Assembly: GCA_002914845.1 (NCBI GenBank)
Contig: JXTC01000137.1
Location: 670,989 to 734,988 of the forward strand
Origin: Trema orientale
Lineage: Eukaryota; Streptophyta; Magnoliopsida; Rosales; Cannabaceae
Reading direction: 5' to 3'
Length of the DNA stretch: 64,000 nucleotides
Each line of letters begins with the position of its first letter. The first letter of the stretch is position 1. The translations under genes and the position numbers were made by a program. The notes under the pieces are model-generated. The model was given only the letters and a program-made list of their open reading frames with translations, was not told where the DNA came from and did no database searches. Of this stretch, positions 33,149 to 45,217 are shown one piece after another.

Positions 33149-36100
33149 TGATTTTGATATTTACTTATCAATAGTTACAAAAATTTTGATTGTTAGATAT
33201 AATTAAAAGGATACCATTTAGTGTTAAAATACAGAATTGTTTTTGGATTATTTGTTATTTTCTTTTACTTATTGGTAGATTTTTATGTAATTTAATTGAT
33301 TCTGTAATTCAATTCTTCTATCTTAACACTAGTAAACTTCTTTATAACGTTGTAAAGTTTTCCTTTTCTTTTTCTTTTTTTTTTTTTTAAAAAAGAGAAT
33401 AATATAATAAAATTTATGTGGTTTTTCTCATGTTTCTTGAAGCAAGGGGATTTTAGTAAAAGATCAAATTGAAATTCAAGGCCATTTTATGAGTTTTTCT
33501 CCTAATTATACATAAATTGATGAAGATATGACAATAATGTAAAATTCTAGTTTTAATAAGGGTATTTTGGTACTTTTATTGTTAAAAAAACAAAAAATAA
33601 AAATAATTACATATATATATATATAATCTCTCTCTCTCTCTCTTCCTCTCGGTTCTTCACCTCTCCCGAACGAAGCTCACGATCGAAACAAAGCTAGCTC
33701 CAATGACTGCCTTCCAAGACGACATAGCTGCCACCACCGCCTCGAATAGAAGTGTTATCGCTGTAGGAGCTCACCGCTGAAGTCCTGCCATCACCGGACG
33801 TCCCCATCGTCGGTATCGACGCAAAATGTCCGTGGGAAGATTTAGACGCTGGTGACGTTTTCGGCCACCTCAGGCCGTGAAATTGGTCTCTCTAGCTTCG
33901 ACTCATCACGAGGAACATCATGGTATATATATCTCAACTAGAAATTGTCCGGATTGAATTTTGCTATTTTTGACAATTTTAAGTTATTTTAGTTTTATAT
34001 ATTGACTTTTCAATCCGACTGTTAGATCGTCAAACAAACTTTATATTTGTGATGTACTTGTGAAAACTTGAATTTTGATATATATATATATATTGACTAT
34101 ATTTGGAGACCTGCATAAAAAACAATATCTGACGGCTTAGATTTACTTCGTTTTGCATACCACAGTATCGGATTTCGGTCTAAGCCCAAACTGGTCAAGT
34201 CATATATTTAATCTCGCAAATTTGGATGCTAGAAATTTAGTAATGAGGTCCATTTCATAATTCGAGACTCCATTGGAAAAATGACATTTCAAACCAAACG
34301 ACCGAGGGTTCGAAAACGACCCCGACCCTCCAAACGACCGCCAAGTGATGTCAAACATCCTTAATAGCAACGTAGCGCTATCTAGTGACTCGATTGAGGT
34401 AGAACTCAATTACCTGGTTTTATATTTATATTGATTTATAATTACATTAAAATTAATTTATGAAAAATCATGAATTTTACGATAATTGATAAATTGTTGA
34501 AATAGATTGGATTACATTGGAATTAGACTGTATGGAATTTCATACATATTTTAAATTATGTTCATGGGGTGATACAGCGGTATGCTACCCATGTTACAGT
34601 AAATCTCAGAATAATACCAAGTGATATTTTTAAAGCATTTTCTAGTTATGTATTGCCTGGTTATTATATATCTTGTTACATGTTGTACATACTATAGAAT
34701 TACACATGAGATACATCTTAGGCATCGCAGTGTTTATTAGGTAGCTAGTATTCTCACTCTCGGTGAGAGTCCATAAACCCATGCAGAGTTTTCTGACTGT
34801 CCCTAACTTGATAAGCGTAGGTATTTAGTTACCCCTCCGGTTTGGTAGGCATACATGGGTGGTCCTCCAATTTTTTGAGATAGATATCAGGCAAAGAGTA
34901 CTTAGTACGCATAGTACGAGTTATTCTGGTTCGTGATGAGAGGATGTGAGTTCATGAGATATATTGATTTATGATATGTACAATCTTATGATTCTGATTT
35001 TGGTTTTGAATATGTGATTATTCTAGATTTTAATTATTTTATAAATTCAGTTTATAAATGAATTTTGGAAAAGGTATTAACCATGCAGGTTTCGTAAAAA
35101 AATTTCATCCGTTTAAAAAAGTAAATGAGTATCTACTGAGCATGTGAATACTCATCCCTACTACTTCCTCCTATTTTTAGGTGTTGAATTATTTACGGTA
35201 ATTATCATGTTAGCTAGACAAGCTGTTTAGCTTGTATCTGGAGTTCTATTCCTATTTCCTAGTGGGTGTTTATATCCTGTTTAATTTTCTTTATTCTTTT
35301 AAATATTTAGTCAAGTTTAACATTCTTACTAAGTGGATATATGAGGACAACAACACTATATATTTGAGTACTTAGAATCAATAATAATTTTATGTTAATT
35401 ATTTTAGAATTTTGGGCCAAAATTTTAAGACAGAATTCTCTTTATCGAAATTTAAGATTTATCAAAAAGTTTCTAAATAAATTAATTAGAATTCCTCTAA
35501 ACTTTGAGTGAAGTATTTTTTTTTAAATCTATATTAATGAGAGGTTTCCTTGATTTGAATTTTACTTATTTATGATGAATAAGATTTGAAATTTTAAGTA
35601 CTAAATTTTCTAGAAATTTAGAAAAATCACCGTTTATCATTATTTTCACATAAAATTATTAAAAATCATGGCCTTAGATTTTTGGTCATGACAAATGATA
35701 TTTGTGGCTGTGATGGTGTGAGTTTTTTTATACTAATTATATTTACAAAAACGTAAAAAATATTTATTTCTACGTATTTGAAGTATTATCTTGGGAAGGC
35801 ATATTAGGACATGATTCATGCTAATCTAGAACTTATAAATTTCACAAAATTAAATTATACATATGTATATAGCAGCCATTAAACGCTGCCTTTTTCTACA
35901 TGCACAAATTAAAAATGAAAGTGGAGCAAAGCGATTTTATCACGGCAACAAACTCTAGCTAGAATGCAACTCATAATTCCCAATACTGTCGTTTTTGTTT
36001 GTATATATGTATATATATATATATATTAATCTGGGGTAGGAAAGAAGGAAAAGAATACTTGGTAGAGTTGTTATTTGGGGAGGAAGAGTTGCTATTAGAA

Positions 36101-36874
36101 TTAATATTGTACGCATAATAAAACAATTCTTTGAAGTAGTCGTAAATGTAGCATAATTAAACTCCACTTTCAGTGTAGAGGTTTAAGATTGGCGAATTAA
36201 ATTAAACTACCAGCCTTAGACTCAAATTAAACTAATGTTTTGCTAGGAATAGTCATTCTTTTTGTACCGTATGATGTTGGAAAATTTCAAAAGGCATATA
36301 TGGTACTTAACTTCACGCACACACACATACTAATTGAAGCTTGGGATGCATTAAAAAATTTACACGGGTCTCAATCTTTATAGTTTTGGTGCTAAACACC
36401 AACAGTACCTCATAGTAATTCTCTGTACACGGTAGAGTTTGGTATTTCCCTACATTTTTTATCTTTAAGGTTCTCCAACTATCCTCCTCTTTAATGTATG
36501 GAAAGTGTTAAAGGATACTTTTGGTGCTTAGCATAGGTCTTATACCAGTTGAAAAAGCGAGTTATGGGGTGCTATTTGTGCAGACTAAATCCCATGCGGG
36601 CTTTTTCTTAATTCTTGTTTTAACTGACATGTCACTCTAATAGAAATGGCCTAGACTATTAAATTTCAATATGGGCCCTTTACCTCTATTAAATGTGGTT
36701 CTAAGCACGCATATCACCATAATACTACGCTTATTTTATGTATGGTATAGTTTTTCTTTTTGAATTCTCTAATGGGATGTCTTCATTTCTAAACCTCAAG
36801 TACATGTACATGGGACAGTCCATAACATTGCACTTATTTTAGTACGGAATGTTTTAAAGAGCCAATTAAACCAA
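33149..36874 (+). repeat. GLP upstream module, copy A (gene lost)
   Basis: It is homologous along its length to 40945-44905, including the solo LTR, the 'gcagccattaaacgctgcc' block and the promoter-distal sequence up to 'aaagagccaattaaacc'. At 36874 the match stops and Athila-like element sequence begins. The G-box, TATA box and coding region expected next are absent. Left of 33149 the copies also stop matching. Confidence 0.85.
33538..35693 (+). mobile_element. Gypsy-type solo LTR in module A
   Basis: TGTAAAATTC...GGTCATGACA, about 2.16 kb. Flanks are AATAA on the left (33533-33537) and AATGA on the right (35694-35698), the left having one mutation. It occupies the same site as the LTR in module B, so it predates the duplication. 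It has a GC-rich stretch (33660-33900) but no coding sequence. Confidence 0.85.
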
Positions 36875-38700
36875 TTTTTTAGGTTTACTATTCTGCACGG
36901 AATAGTAAAGCTCCCAGAATCTTTCAGCTTTGAAGGTAATTTGTTAAAAAGGATAGCGCGGAGCTATAGTCTCAAATTCTCCCAACCTTCTCTTTTTAGA
37001 TAGAATATCTTTCATGAATTTAACGTAGCTAGGTATTTGCTCCAGAGCTTCTGCGAATGGGATATTAATATGCAACTTCTTAAATATCTCTAAAAACCTT
37101 GAGAACTCCTGGTCAGGCTTCTTCTTCTGAAATCTCAGTGGGAATGGTGGCGGTAGATCATAAAGAGTGGTCTCTAGCTTAGATGTTGCTTCTGGGAGGC
37201 TGTCCTCATGCGGTTTCTCTTCAATGTTCTCACCCTCAGTTGTAATAGGCTCCCCAACGTCGCTTTGCACTTCTTTACCACTTCTCAAGGTGAATGCTTT
37301 ACACTGCTCCTTATTTTCTCTCTTTGGATTCATCTCAATATTCCCTAGCAGTGTTCCTTGAGGACGGCTATTAACAGTATTGGCTAATTAACCCAACTGC
37401 ACCTCAAAGGATCTCAATATGGTAGCTTGGTTTTGAAGAATTGCATCGTTCTTGGCAATGTACTGCATAAATATCTCCTCGAGTGATGACTTTTTCTCTT
37501 GCTGTGGTGGCAGGGCTTGTTGTGCAAATCCCAGTGGAGGCATAGAACGTCCAACTGAAATGGACCCTGGGTTGTTGGTGTTATTCCAGGAAAAATTAGA
37601 GTGATTTTTCTATCCTGGGTTGTAGAAATTAGAGTAGAGATTGTTCTGTTGTCGGTTGAAGTTATTGACATACTATGCTGATTCAATATTAATGGGACAT
37701 TGGCTAATCACATGATTGTCACTGCAACTTTCACAAACTGTATATGGCCTATGCATCGTCTGAATTCCCATCGAGTCAATCTTCTTGGATAAAGCATTAA
37801 CTTGTATTGCTAAGGATGCCATGGTCTCCAATTCATTTATGCTGGCTGCCCTCTTTGGATTCATTCTTTTTGACGGCCACTGGTAGTTATTGGCTGCCAT
37901 CTCCTCCAATAGGTCATATGCTTCTTTAGTCGATTTTCCCATCAAGGCACCTCCAGCTGCTGCATCAACTATTATTCTTAAGTGTCCCATCATGCTATTA
38001 TAGAATGTTTGAACTAATAACCACTTTGGGATTCCATAATGTGGGCATCTTTTCAACATATCTTTATACCACTCCCAAGCCTCATATAGTGATTCATTGT
38101 CGAATCGGACGAAAGAAGTAATATCATTACGCAGCTTGGCTATCTTTGCTGGTGGAAAAAACCTTGCCAGAAACTTCTGTGCCAAATCATCCCATGTAGT
38201 GATGGACCCAGCTGGTAAGAAACCTTGCCAGAAACTTCTGTGCCAAATCATCCCATGTAGTGATTGACCTAGCTGGTAAGGAGTTCAACCAGCACTTAGC
38301 TTTATCCTGTAGAGAGAAAGGGAAAAGCCACAATATAATTGCATCATCAGAAGCTCCATTGTACTTGAAAGTATCACAAATTTCTAGAAAATTCACAATA
38401 TGCTGATTCGGATCATCATTAGGTAATCCTCTAAACTAGTCTGAGCTCTGGATCATCTGAATAATAGCAGGCTTCAGTTCGAAGTTATTAGCATTAATGG
38501 AAGGTTTTCGAATGCTTGAACTGAGGCTATCAATCAATGGGACAGCATAATCATGCAGAGACTTTGTCTCGTCCTAGTCACCCATTAGTGCTGGAGGATT
38601 TGCTTGTCGATTTTTCGCTCTTCGGATTTCCCTTAGAATTCTTTCAATCTCAGGATCCAACGGCAAAAGCTCCTAACTTCTCGTACGTCTCATGTACTGC
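36875..38700 (-). pseudogene. gag: Athila-like gag, broken
   Basis: Recognisable gag of the retrotransposon-gag family. It begins near DPEIERILREI (about 38660), then [51 protein letters not shown]-type helices, and a CX2C...H...C knuckle (CESCSDNHVISQC, about 37720). Downstream come CKAFTLRSGKEV and FLEIFKKLHINIPFAEALEQ, the last ahead of protease in this lineage. Several stops and frameshifts break it, and one comes from a 61-bp tandem duplication at 38161-38282. The last readable part, KLKDSGSFTIPC-like, stops just before the protease active site. Confidence 0.85.
38161..38282 (-). repeat. 61-bp tandem duplication in gag
   Basis: 'accttgccagaaacttctgt' starts at 38161 and again at 38222. 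The unit of 61 bp is not a multiple of three, so it shifts the gag frame. The peptide [16 protein letters not shown] is encoded twice. Confidence 0.95.
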
Positions 38701-38854
38701 TAAAGAGTACCTGAAATTATCAAAGAAAGAGAAAAGAAAAAAAAAATAAAATAAAAAATTAAAAAATTAAAAAAATAATAATAATAAAATAAAAGTTTGA
38801 ATTAAATCTCAACTAATCGATATTAGTATTAACAAAAAATTATAGAACAATTTT

Positions 38855-38870
38855 CCCGGCAACAGCGCCA
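38855..38870 (-). other. Primer-binding site of Athila-like element
   Basis: The minus strand reads TGGCGCTGTTGCCGGG, close to the TGGCGCCGTTGCCGGG primer site usual in Athila/Tat elements. It lies a few bases inside the LTR end (ATAACA at 38877). Confidence 0.8.
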
Positions 38871-38876
38871 AAAACT

Positions 38877-40552
38877 TGTTATGGAATTTTTATACGCAAG
38901 CGCACGTATCGAACAAGTAATAAAGCGATGAATAAAGATATCGTTTCCATAGAGAAATTATTATAATTCGTTAAGTACTAACCTACACTAGTTATTAATT
39001 TATCCAAACAATCAAATTAAGAATTTTAAAATAAAAATTTATACTAAAAGAAAACAAGAAAATAAAAACTAAAGAGTACAAGTAATTTATCAAATCACCA
39101 ATGAAAATAAACCTAGGATTACAATTTTCACTTTACGTATGTCTAAATTACTAGTTATCCTCTTTGAATTACTATTTAACCTGAATTACCAATCAAGAAC
39201 CCTAATGTATCTACAAGCCTCTTCTGATAGTCAAGTAGAAATATATCCTCTAATTAACTCACTATATTCCTATGTGAATTAGATTAAGAAAAGATTCATT
39301 AAGAGTAAGGTCTTTTAATGATTGCACATGTCATGTAGGTATATTTCTATCCTACATAAACTCATCCAATCATGATCATGTGTTATTCTATCTAGGTCTA
39401 AATCTGAAATTCCTTTTTCAAGTTCATATAGATTACTAATATCAATTTAAGTGATGATCAAGCACTCAAAAGCATTGAGAACAAGATAAAATAAACAATT
39501 CGTAAATTAAAATCACAAAATCAATGACAAAACATCATAATTCAAACTACATATAGAGATATCATTATAATCCTAAAAAATTAATTTAGTTCATGATGAA
39601 AATAACAAAACTAAAAATAATAATTTGCAACATAATTAAAACTGAAAATAAAAAGTAAACAAACAAGAGTTGAGCAGAGTTATGAATGACTGAGGACAGT
39701 TGCAAGCCTCTTCTTCCAATTTGGCCTCTACTTACTCTCTCTATTAATCTCTCTCTCACTCTGGACTATTGTATTTCTCTCTCTAAAATGGTATGTTTTT
39801 TCCTCTAGTCCTGTAGCCTTTTTATAACTGATGAGAGTGAATTCACGGATTCCAAAGCTTCTCTTTGATTGGTGGAAGATATGTGACCCGTTTTCTCTTT
39901 TTTCTCTTCGTTTCTCTTTCTCGTTTCCCCACGTTCCTATTCAATTTCTGATACTTAGGCGATTATCGAGTACGGGCGAATACGCATGAGCTCGGCACGA
40001 AACCAGGCTCTGATTGGTTATTTCAAATGCTGAAGTCAAACTTATGATGTGGCGCCTTTTTATTTGAGTCAAAACCGGATGTATTGAAGCTTGGCGCATG
40101 GGATCAGACACCAAGGAGAGCTGCAGCTGTCATACGGGCCCACTCCCCTGCTCTAGTCGTTCACTCGTTCCGCCTGCGCATGCCGAACACGCGCCAATCC
40201 AGTCCGTCCAAAAGCTCAATCTGACGGTGGAGATTGGCTCCAATTTTTCTTTGTTTCTTTTTTTTTCTTATTTTTTTATTTTTATATTTTTATTGTTTTA
40301 AAACTTGATTCAATCAAAGAATTACATTAAACCTAAATCTAATAAAGAAATCTAAGTAAAATTGAATAAAGTTGAACTAAATAAATTATAAACACCTAAA
40401 CCTAATAAAATAATATAAAATTAAATAAAACTAAATCTAAACCAAAGTAAAATAAAACAACTTAAACTACTTAAAATCTAAATAAAAGTTACTCTAAGAT
40501 ACATAAATTTAACGAATAAAAGGTACAAATAACTCTATTTTTGAGTTTATCA
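38877..40552 (-). mobile_element. 5' LTR of Athila-like element
   Basis: 1676 bp, starting TGATAAACTC and ending CATAACA on the minus strand. The short GC-richer segment at 40090-40240 gives spurious ORFs. Only this LTR remains, so no LTR-LTR age estimate is possible. Confidence 0.8.
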
Positions 40553-40935
40553 CAGTCCATCTCCTTTTCATGGCCTAGGTTAGTCATTGGATTGTGGAAG
40601 CTATGCTCTTCTAGTCCTTTGACATTATTCCCACTTCCATATGTTTAATTCAATTATTGTTGCATTCCGTATCAATTATAACAAATTGGTCCCTATTCCC
40701 ATCTAACAACGTTTATATATATATATATAGGTATAAATTATTTATTTTGTATTACCTAGTCTTTCTATCATCAGATATTAGTTATTTCTTGTACATGAAT
40801 CTTTGTATTTTGCACAAAAGCATACCATACAATTAACTAAATAACGACTTCACACGACAACTATAATCATGGGATACGTATATTCCCCACCAAACCCGGA
40901 AACAAAGAATATACGAAATTTTTCGGCAATGGGCC
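40553..40935 (-). repeat. Inverted copy of GLP 3'-flank segment
   Basis: The reverse complement matches 46925-47580, for example 'gcaatgggccgtct' and 'gaaacaaagaatatacg'. The end at 'attgccgaaaaatttcgta' also matches the 3' flanks of GLP-a (about 2935) and GLP-b (about 10262). It is therefore a downstream GLP segment lying in reverse orientation. Confidence 0.85.
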
Positions 40936-41335
40936 GTCTATTAATTTTGATATTTACTTATCAATAGTTATAAAAATTTTGATTGTTAGATATAATTAAA
41001 CATATACCATTTAGTGTTAAAATAGAGAATTTTTCTTTTGGATTATTTGTTATTTTCTTTTACTTATTGGTATTTATTTCTATGTAATTTAATTGATTAT
41101 GTAATTCAATTCTTTTATCTTAACACTGTCAAACTTCTTTTTAACGTTATTAAGTTTTTCTCTTCTTTTTTCTTTTTTTTTTTTTTAAAAAAAGAGAATA
41201 ATAAAATAAAATTTATGCAGTTTTTCTCATGTTTCTTGAAGCTTGGGATTTTAGTAAAAGATCAAATTGAAATTCAAGGCCATTTTATGAGTTTTTCTCC
41301 TAATTATACATAAATAGACGAAGATATGATAATGA

Positions 41336-43742
41336 TGTAAAAATCCAATTTTAATAAGGGTATTTTGGTACTTTTACTGTTAAAAAAATAAAAAACAAAA
41401 ACAAATTATATATTTATATATATATATGATCTCTCTCTCTCTTCCTCTCGGTTCTTCACCTCTCCCCAATGAAGCTCACGACCGAACCAAAGCTAACTCC
41501 AACGACCACCTTCCACCATGACACAACTGACACCACTGCCTCCGATCGAAGTGCTATCGCCGTAGGAGCTCACCGCTGAAGTCCCGCCATCACCGGATGT
41601 CCCCATCATTGGTATCGACGCAAAATGTCCGCGGGAAGATTTGAACGCCAGTGACGTTTCCGGCCACCTCATGCTATGAAACTGATCTTTCTAGCTTCGT
41701 CTCGTCACGAGAAACATCATGATATATATATATATCTCAACTGGAAATTGTCCGGATTGAATTTTGCTATTTTTGATAATTTTGAGTTATTTTAGATTTA
41801 TATATTGACTTTTCAATCCGACCGTTAGATCGTCAAACAAATTTCATATTTGTGATGTACTTGTGAATTAGATCGTGAAACAAACTTCATATTTGTGATG
41901 TACTCGTCAAAACTTGAATTTTGATATATATATATTGACTATATTTGGAGACCTGCATAAAAAGCAATATCTGACGGCTTAGTGTCGGATTTCTATCTGA
42001 GCCTGAATTGGTTAAGTCATATATTTAATCTAGCTAACTTGGAGGCTAGAAATTCAGTATAGTGAGGTCCATTTCATAATTCGAGACCCTATTAGAAAAA
42101 CAACATTTTGAACTAAATGATCGAGGGTTCGAAAACAATATCCCGACCCTCCAAATAACCGCTAAGTGACGTCAAACATCCTTAATAGCAACGTAGCGCT
42201 ATCTAGTGACTCCATTGAGGTATGGTTCAATTACCTGGTTTTATATTTATTTTGATTTGTAATTGCATTAAAATTGGTTCATGAGAAATTGACGAAGTGG
42301 GTTAGCTCAAGTGGTAAGAGCACCCACTACCTGGGATCTCGGTCCTGAGTTCGAGTCACACCGAGGGAAGCCGGAAAAACCAATAACCCCAAAGAGGGGA
42401 GAAGGGGAATGAAGAAGAAGAAGGAATTTCCCTTAAATTGGAAAAAAGGGAAGGCAATAAGTAAACCCCAACTTTTAAAAAAAAAAAAAAAAAATTGGTT
42501 CATGAGAAATCGTGAATTTTACGATAATTGATAAATTGTTGAAATAGATTGGATTATACTAGGATTGGACTGTGTAAAATTTCATACATATTTTAAATTA
42601 TGTTTAGTGGGTGATACAGTAGTGTGCTACTCATATTACAATAAATCCCAGAATAATGCTAAGTGATATTTTTAAAGCATTGTTTGGATATATATTGTAT
42701 GGTTATTATATATCTTGTTATATATTATACATACCATAGAATTACACATGAGATACATCTTAGGCATCGCAATGTTTATTAGGCGGCCAGTATCCTCACT
42801 CTCGGTAAGAGCCCGTAAACCTGTGCAGAGTTTCTGATTACCCCCAACTCGATACACGTAGGCATTCAGTTACCCCTCTGGTTCGGTAGGCATAGACACA
42901 TGAGTGCCCCTTCAGTTTTTTGAGATAGGTATCAGGCAGAGAGTACTTAGTACACGTAGTACGAGTTACTTTGGTTCATGATGAGAGGATGTGAGCTCAT
43001 GGAATAGATTGATTTATGATATGTATAATCTTGCGATTCTGATTTTGGTTTTGAATATGTGATTATTCTAGATTTCAATTATTTTATAAATTCGGTTTAT
43101 GAATAGATTTTGGAAAAGGTATTAACCATACAGATTTAGTAAAAAAAATTTATCCGTTCAAAAAAGTAATTGAGTATCTACTGAGCATGTGAATACTCAT
43201 CTCTTCTACTTCCTCCTATTTTTAGGTGTTGAATTATTTGTGGTAATTGTCATGTTAGCTAGACAAGCTGTTTAGCTTGTGTCTACAGTTCTATTCCTAT
43301 TTTCTAGTGGGTATTTATATCCTGTTTAATTCCCTTTATTCTTTTAAATATTTAGCCAAGTTTAATATTCTTACTAAATAGATACATGAGGACAACAACG
43401 CTACATATTTGAGTACTTAGAATCAATAATGATTTTATGTAAATTGTTTTAGAATTTTGGGTCAAAATTTTAAGAATGAGCTCTTTTTATCAAAATTTAA
43501 GATTTATCAAAAAGTTTCTAAATAAATTAATTGCAATTCCTCTAAACTTTAAGTAAAGCATTTTTCTTTTTTTAAATCTATATTAATGAGAGGTTTCTTT
43601 GATTTGAATTTTACTTATTTGTGAGGAATAAGATTTGAAACTTTAAGTACTAAATTTTCTAGAATTTTAGAAAAATCACTGTTTATCATTATTTTCACAT
43701 AAAAAAATTAAAAATCATGGCTTTAGATTTTCAGTGGTAACA
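41336..43742 (+). mobile_element. Gypsy-type solo LTR in module B
   Basis: TGTAAAAATCC...GTGGTAACA with a perfect AATGA target duplication (41331-41335 and 43743-43747). About 2.2 kb without the SINE. Same insertion site as the LTR in module A. Confidence 0.87.
42290..42491 (+). mobile_element. Full-length tRNA-derived SINE
   Basis: Flanked by a 19-bp direct repeat, aaattggttcatgagaaat (42271-42289 and 42492-42510). The head has an A box 'tagctcaagtgg' (42303-42314) and a B box 'agttcgagtc' (42348-42357), the internal RNA polymerase III promoter of tRNA-derived SINEs. The 3' end is a run of 18 or more A. Module A has the unoccupied site, so the insertion is younger than the A/B duplication. 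Confidence 0.93.
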
Positions 43743-44933
43743 AATGATGTTTGTGGCTGTGGTGGCGTGAGTTTTTTATACTATTTATTTTTACAAAAAC
43801 GTGAAAAAAAAATTATTTCTACGTATGTGAAGTATTATCTTGGGAAGGCATATTAGGACATGATTCATGCTAATCTAGAACTTATAATTTTCACACAATT
43901 AAATTATACATATGTATATAGCAGCCATTAAACGCTGCCTTTTTCTACATACACAAATTAAAAATGAAAGTGGAGCAAAGCGATTTTTTCACGGCAATAA
44001 ACTCTAGCTAGAATGCAACTCATAATTCCCAATACTGTCGCTTTTGTTTGTATATATATATATATTTATCTGGGGAAGGATAGAAGGAAAAGATTACTTG
44101 GTAGAGTTGTTATTTGGGGAGGAAGAGTTGCTATTAGAATTAATATTATACGCATAATAAAACACAAAAATTCTTTGAAGTAGTCGTAAATGTAGCATAA
44201 TTACACTACACTTTCAGTGTAGAGGTTTGAGATTGGCGAATTAAATTAAACTACCAGCCTAAGACTCAAATTAAACTAATGTTTTGCTAGGGATAGTCAT
44301 TCTTTTTGTACCGTATGATGTTGGAAAATTTCAAAAAGCATATGTGGTACTTAACTTCACACACACACACATACTAATTGAAGCTTGGGATGCATTAAAA
44401 AATGTATACACGGATCTCAATCTTTATAGTTTTGGTGCTAAACACCAACAGTACATCATAGTAATTCTCTGTACACGGTAGAGTTTGGTATTTCCCAACA
44501 TTTTTATCTTTAAGGTTCTCCAACTCTCCTCCTCTTTATTGTATGGAAAATGTTAAAGGATACTTATGGTGCTTAGGATAGGTCTTATACCAGTTGAAAA
44601 AGCGAGTTATGGGGTGCTATTTGTGCAGACTAAATCCCATACGGGCTTCTCTTAATTGTTTTTTTAACTGACATGTCACTCTAATAGAAATGGCCTAGAC
44701 TATTAAATTTCAATATGGATCCTTTACCTATATTAACTGTGGTTCTAAGCACGCATATCACCATAATATTACGCTTATTTTATTTATGGTATAGTTATTC
44801 TTTTTGAATTCTCTAATGGGATGTCTTCATTTCTAAACCTCAAGTACATATACATGGGATAGTCCATAACATTGCGCTTATTTTAGTACAGAATGTTGTA
44901 AAGAGCCAATTAAACCATAATTAATATAATTTC

Positions 44934-44939
44934 CACGTG
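44934..44939 (+). promoter_or_regulatory. G-box CACGTG upstream of GLP-d
   Basis: Perfect CACGTG in 'tttccacgtgactctttg', identical in context to the GLP-a site. It lies about 280 bp before the ATG and is absent from copy A because that module is cut 60 bp earlier. Confidence 0.5.
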
Positions 44940-45121
44940 ACTCTTTGTACAAAATGCCAAATGATAAATTCTTTACATATCTTGTCGACGTTATATTTTG
45001 GCTCGAATAAACAAAAATATCATTTTACCTGTAAGGAAACTCTCAAAGCCCACGATGATGAAAAGGAAAGTATTCATATAATAATTTTGACATTGTCAAG
45101 TTTAGCCTGAGAAAAGGCAAT

Positions 45122-45129
45122 TATAAATA
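45122..45129 (+). promoter_or_regulatory. TATA box of GLP-d
   Basis: TATAAATA preceded by the family motif 'gacattgtcaagtttagcct' at about 45088, 96 bp before the ATG. Confidence 0.8.
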
Positions 45130-45217
45130 CCAAGATCTTCAACCTTCTACACTACCACAATATTATCTTCAATCAAGCCTTAGTTTATTGAAGAAGCAAA
45201 AAAAGCATTGAGCAGCC

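Larger units (their letters stand above)
36874..40552 (-). mobile_element. Truncated Athila-like Ty3/gypsy element
   Basis: Minus-strand order: LTR (40552 to 38877), primer site (38870 to 38855), gag (about 38700 to 36900), then a cut at 36874 at the very start of protease. Protease, RT, integrase and the 3' LTR are missing. The LTR end 'tgataaactcaaaaatagag' and the primer site are typical of the Athila/Tat lineage. The cut joins directly to GLP promoter sequence. Confidence 0.85.
40945..44930 (+). repeat. GLP upstream module, copy B (leads into GLP-d)
   Basis: Pairs with copy A (33149-36874) and runs on into the GLP-d promoter. Copy B has a SINE at 42290 and a 43-bp tandem duplication at 41825-41910 that copy A lacks, so both arose after the duplication. 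Confidence 0.85.

Noticed and set aside
40098..40301. GC-richer ORF in the Athila-like LTR
   Set aside because: Lies wholly within the LTR, ends in a T-rich run and has no recognisable domain.
42291..42360. tRNA gene (D-arm-like and T-arm-like boxes)
   Set aside because: No acceptor stem or anticodon arm forms, and it sits at the head of a retroposed unit with poly(A) tail and target duplication, so it is a SINE.
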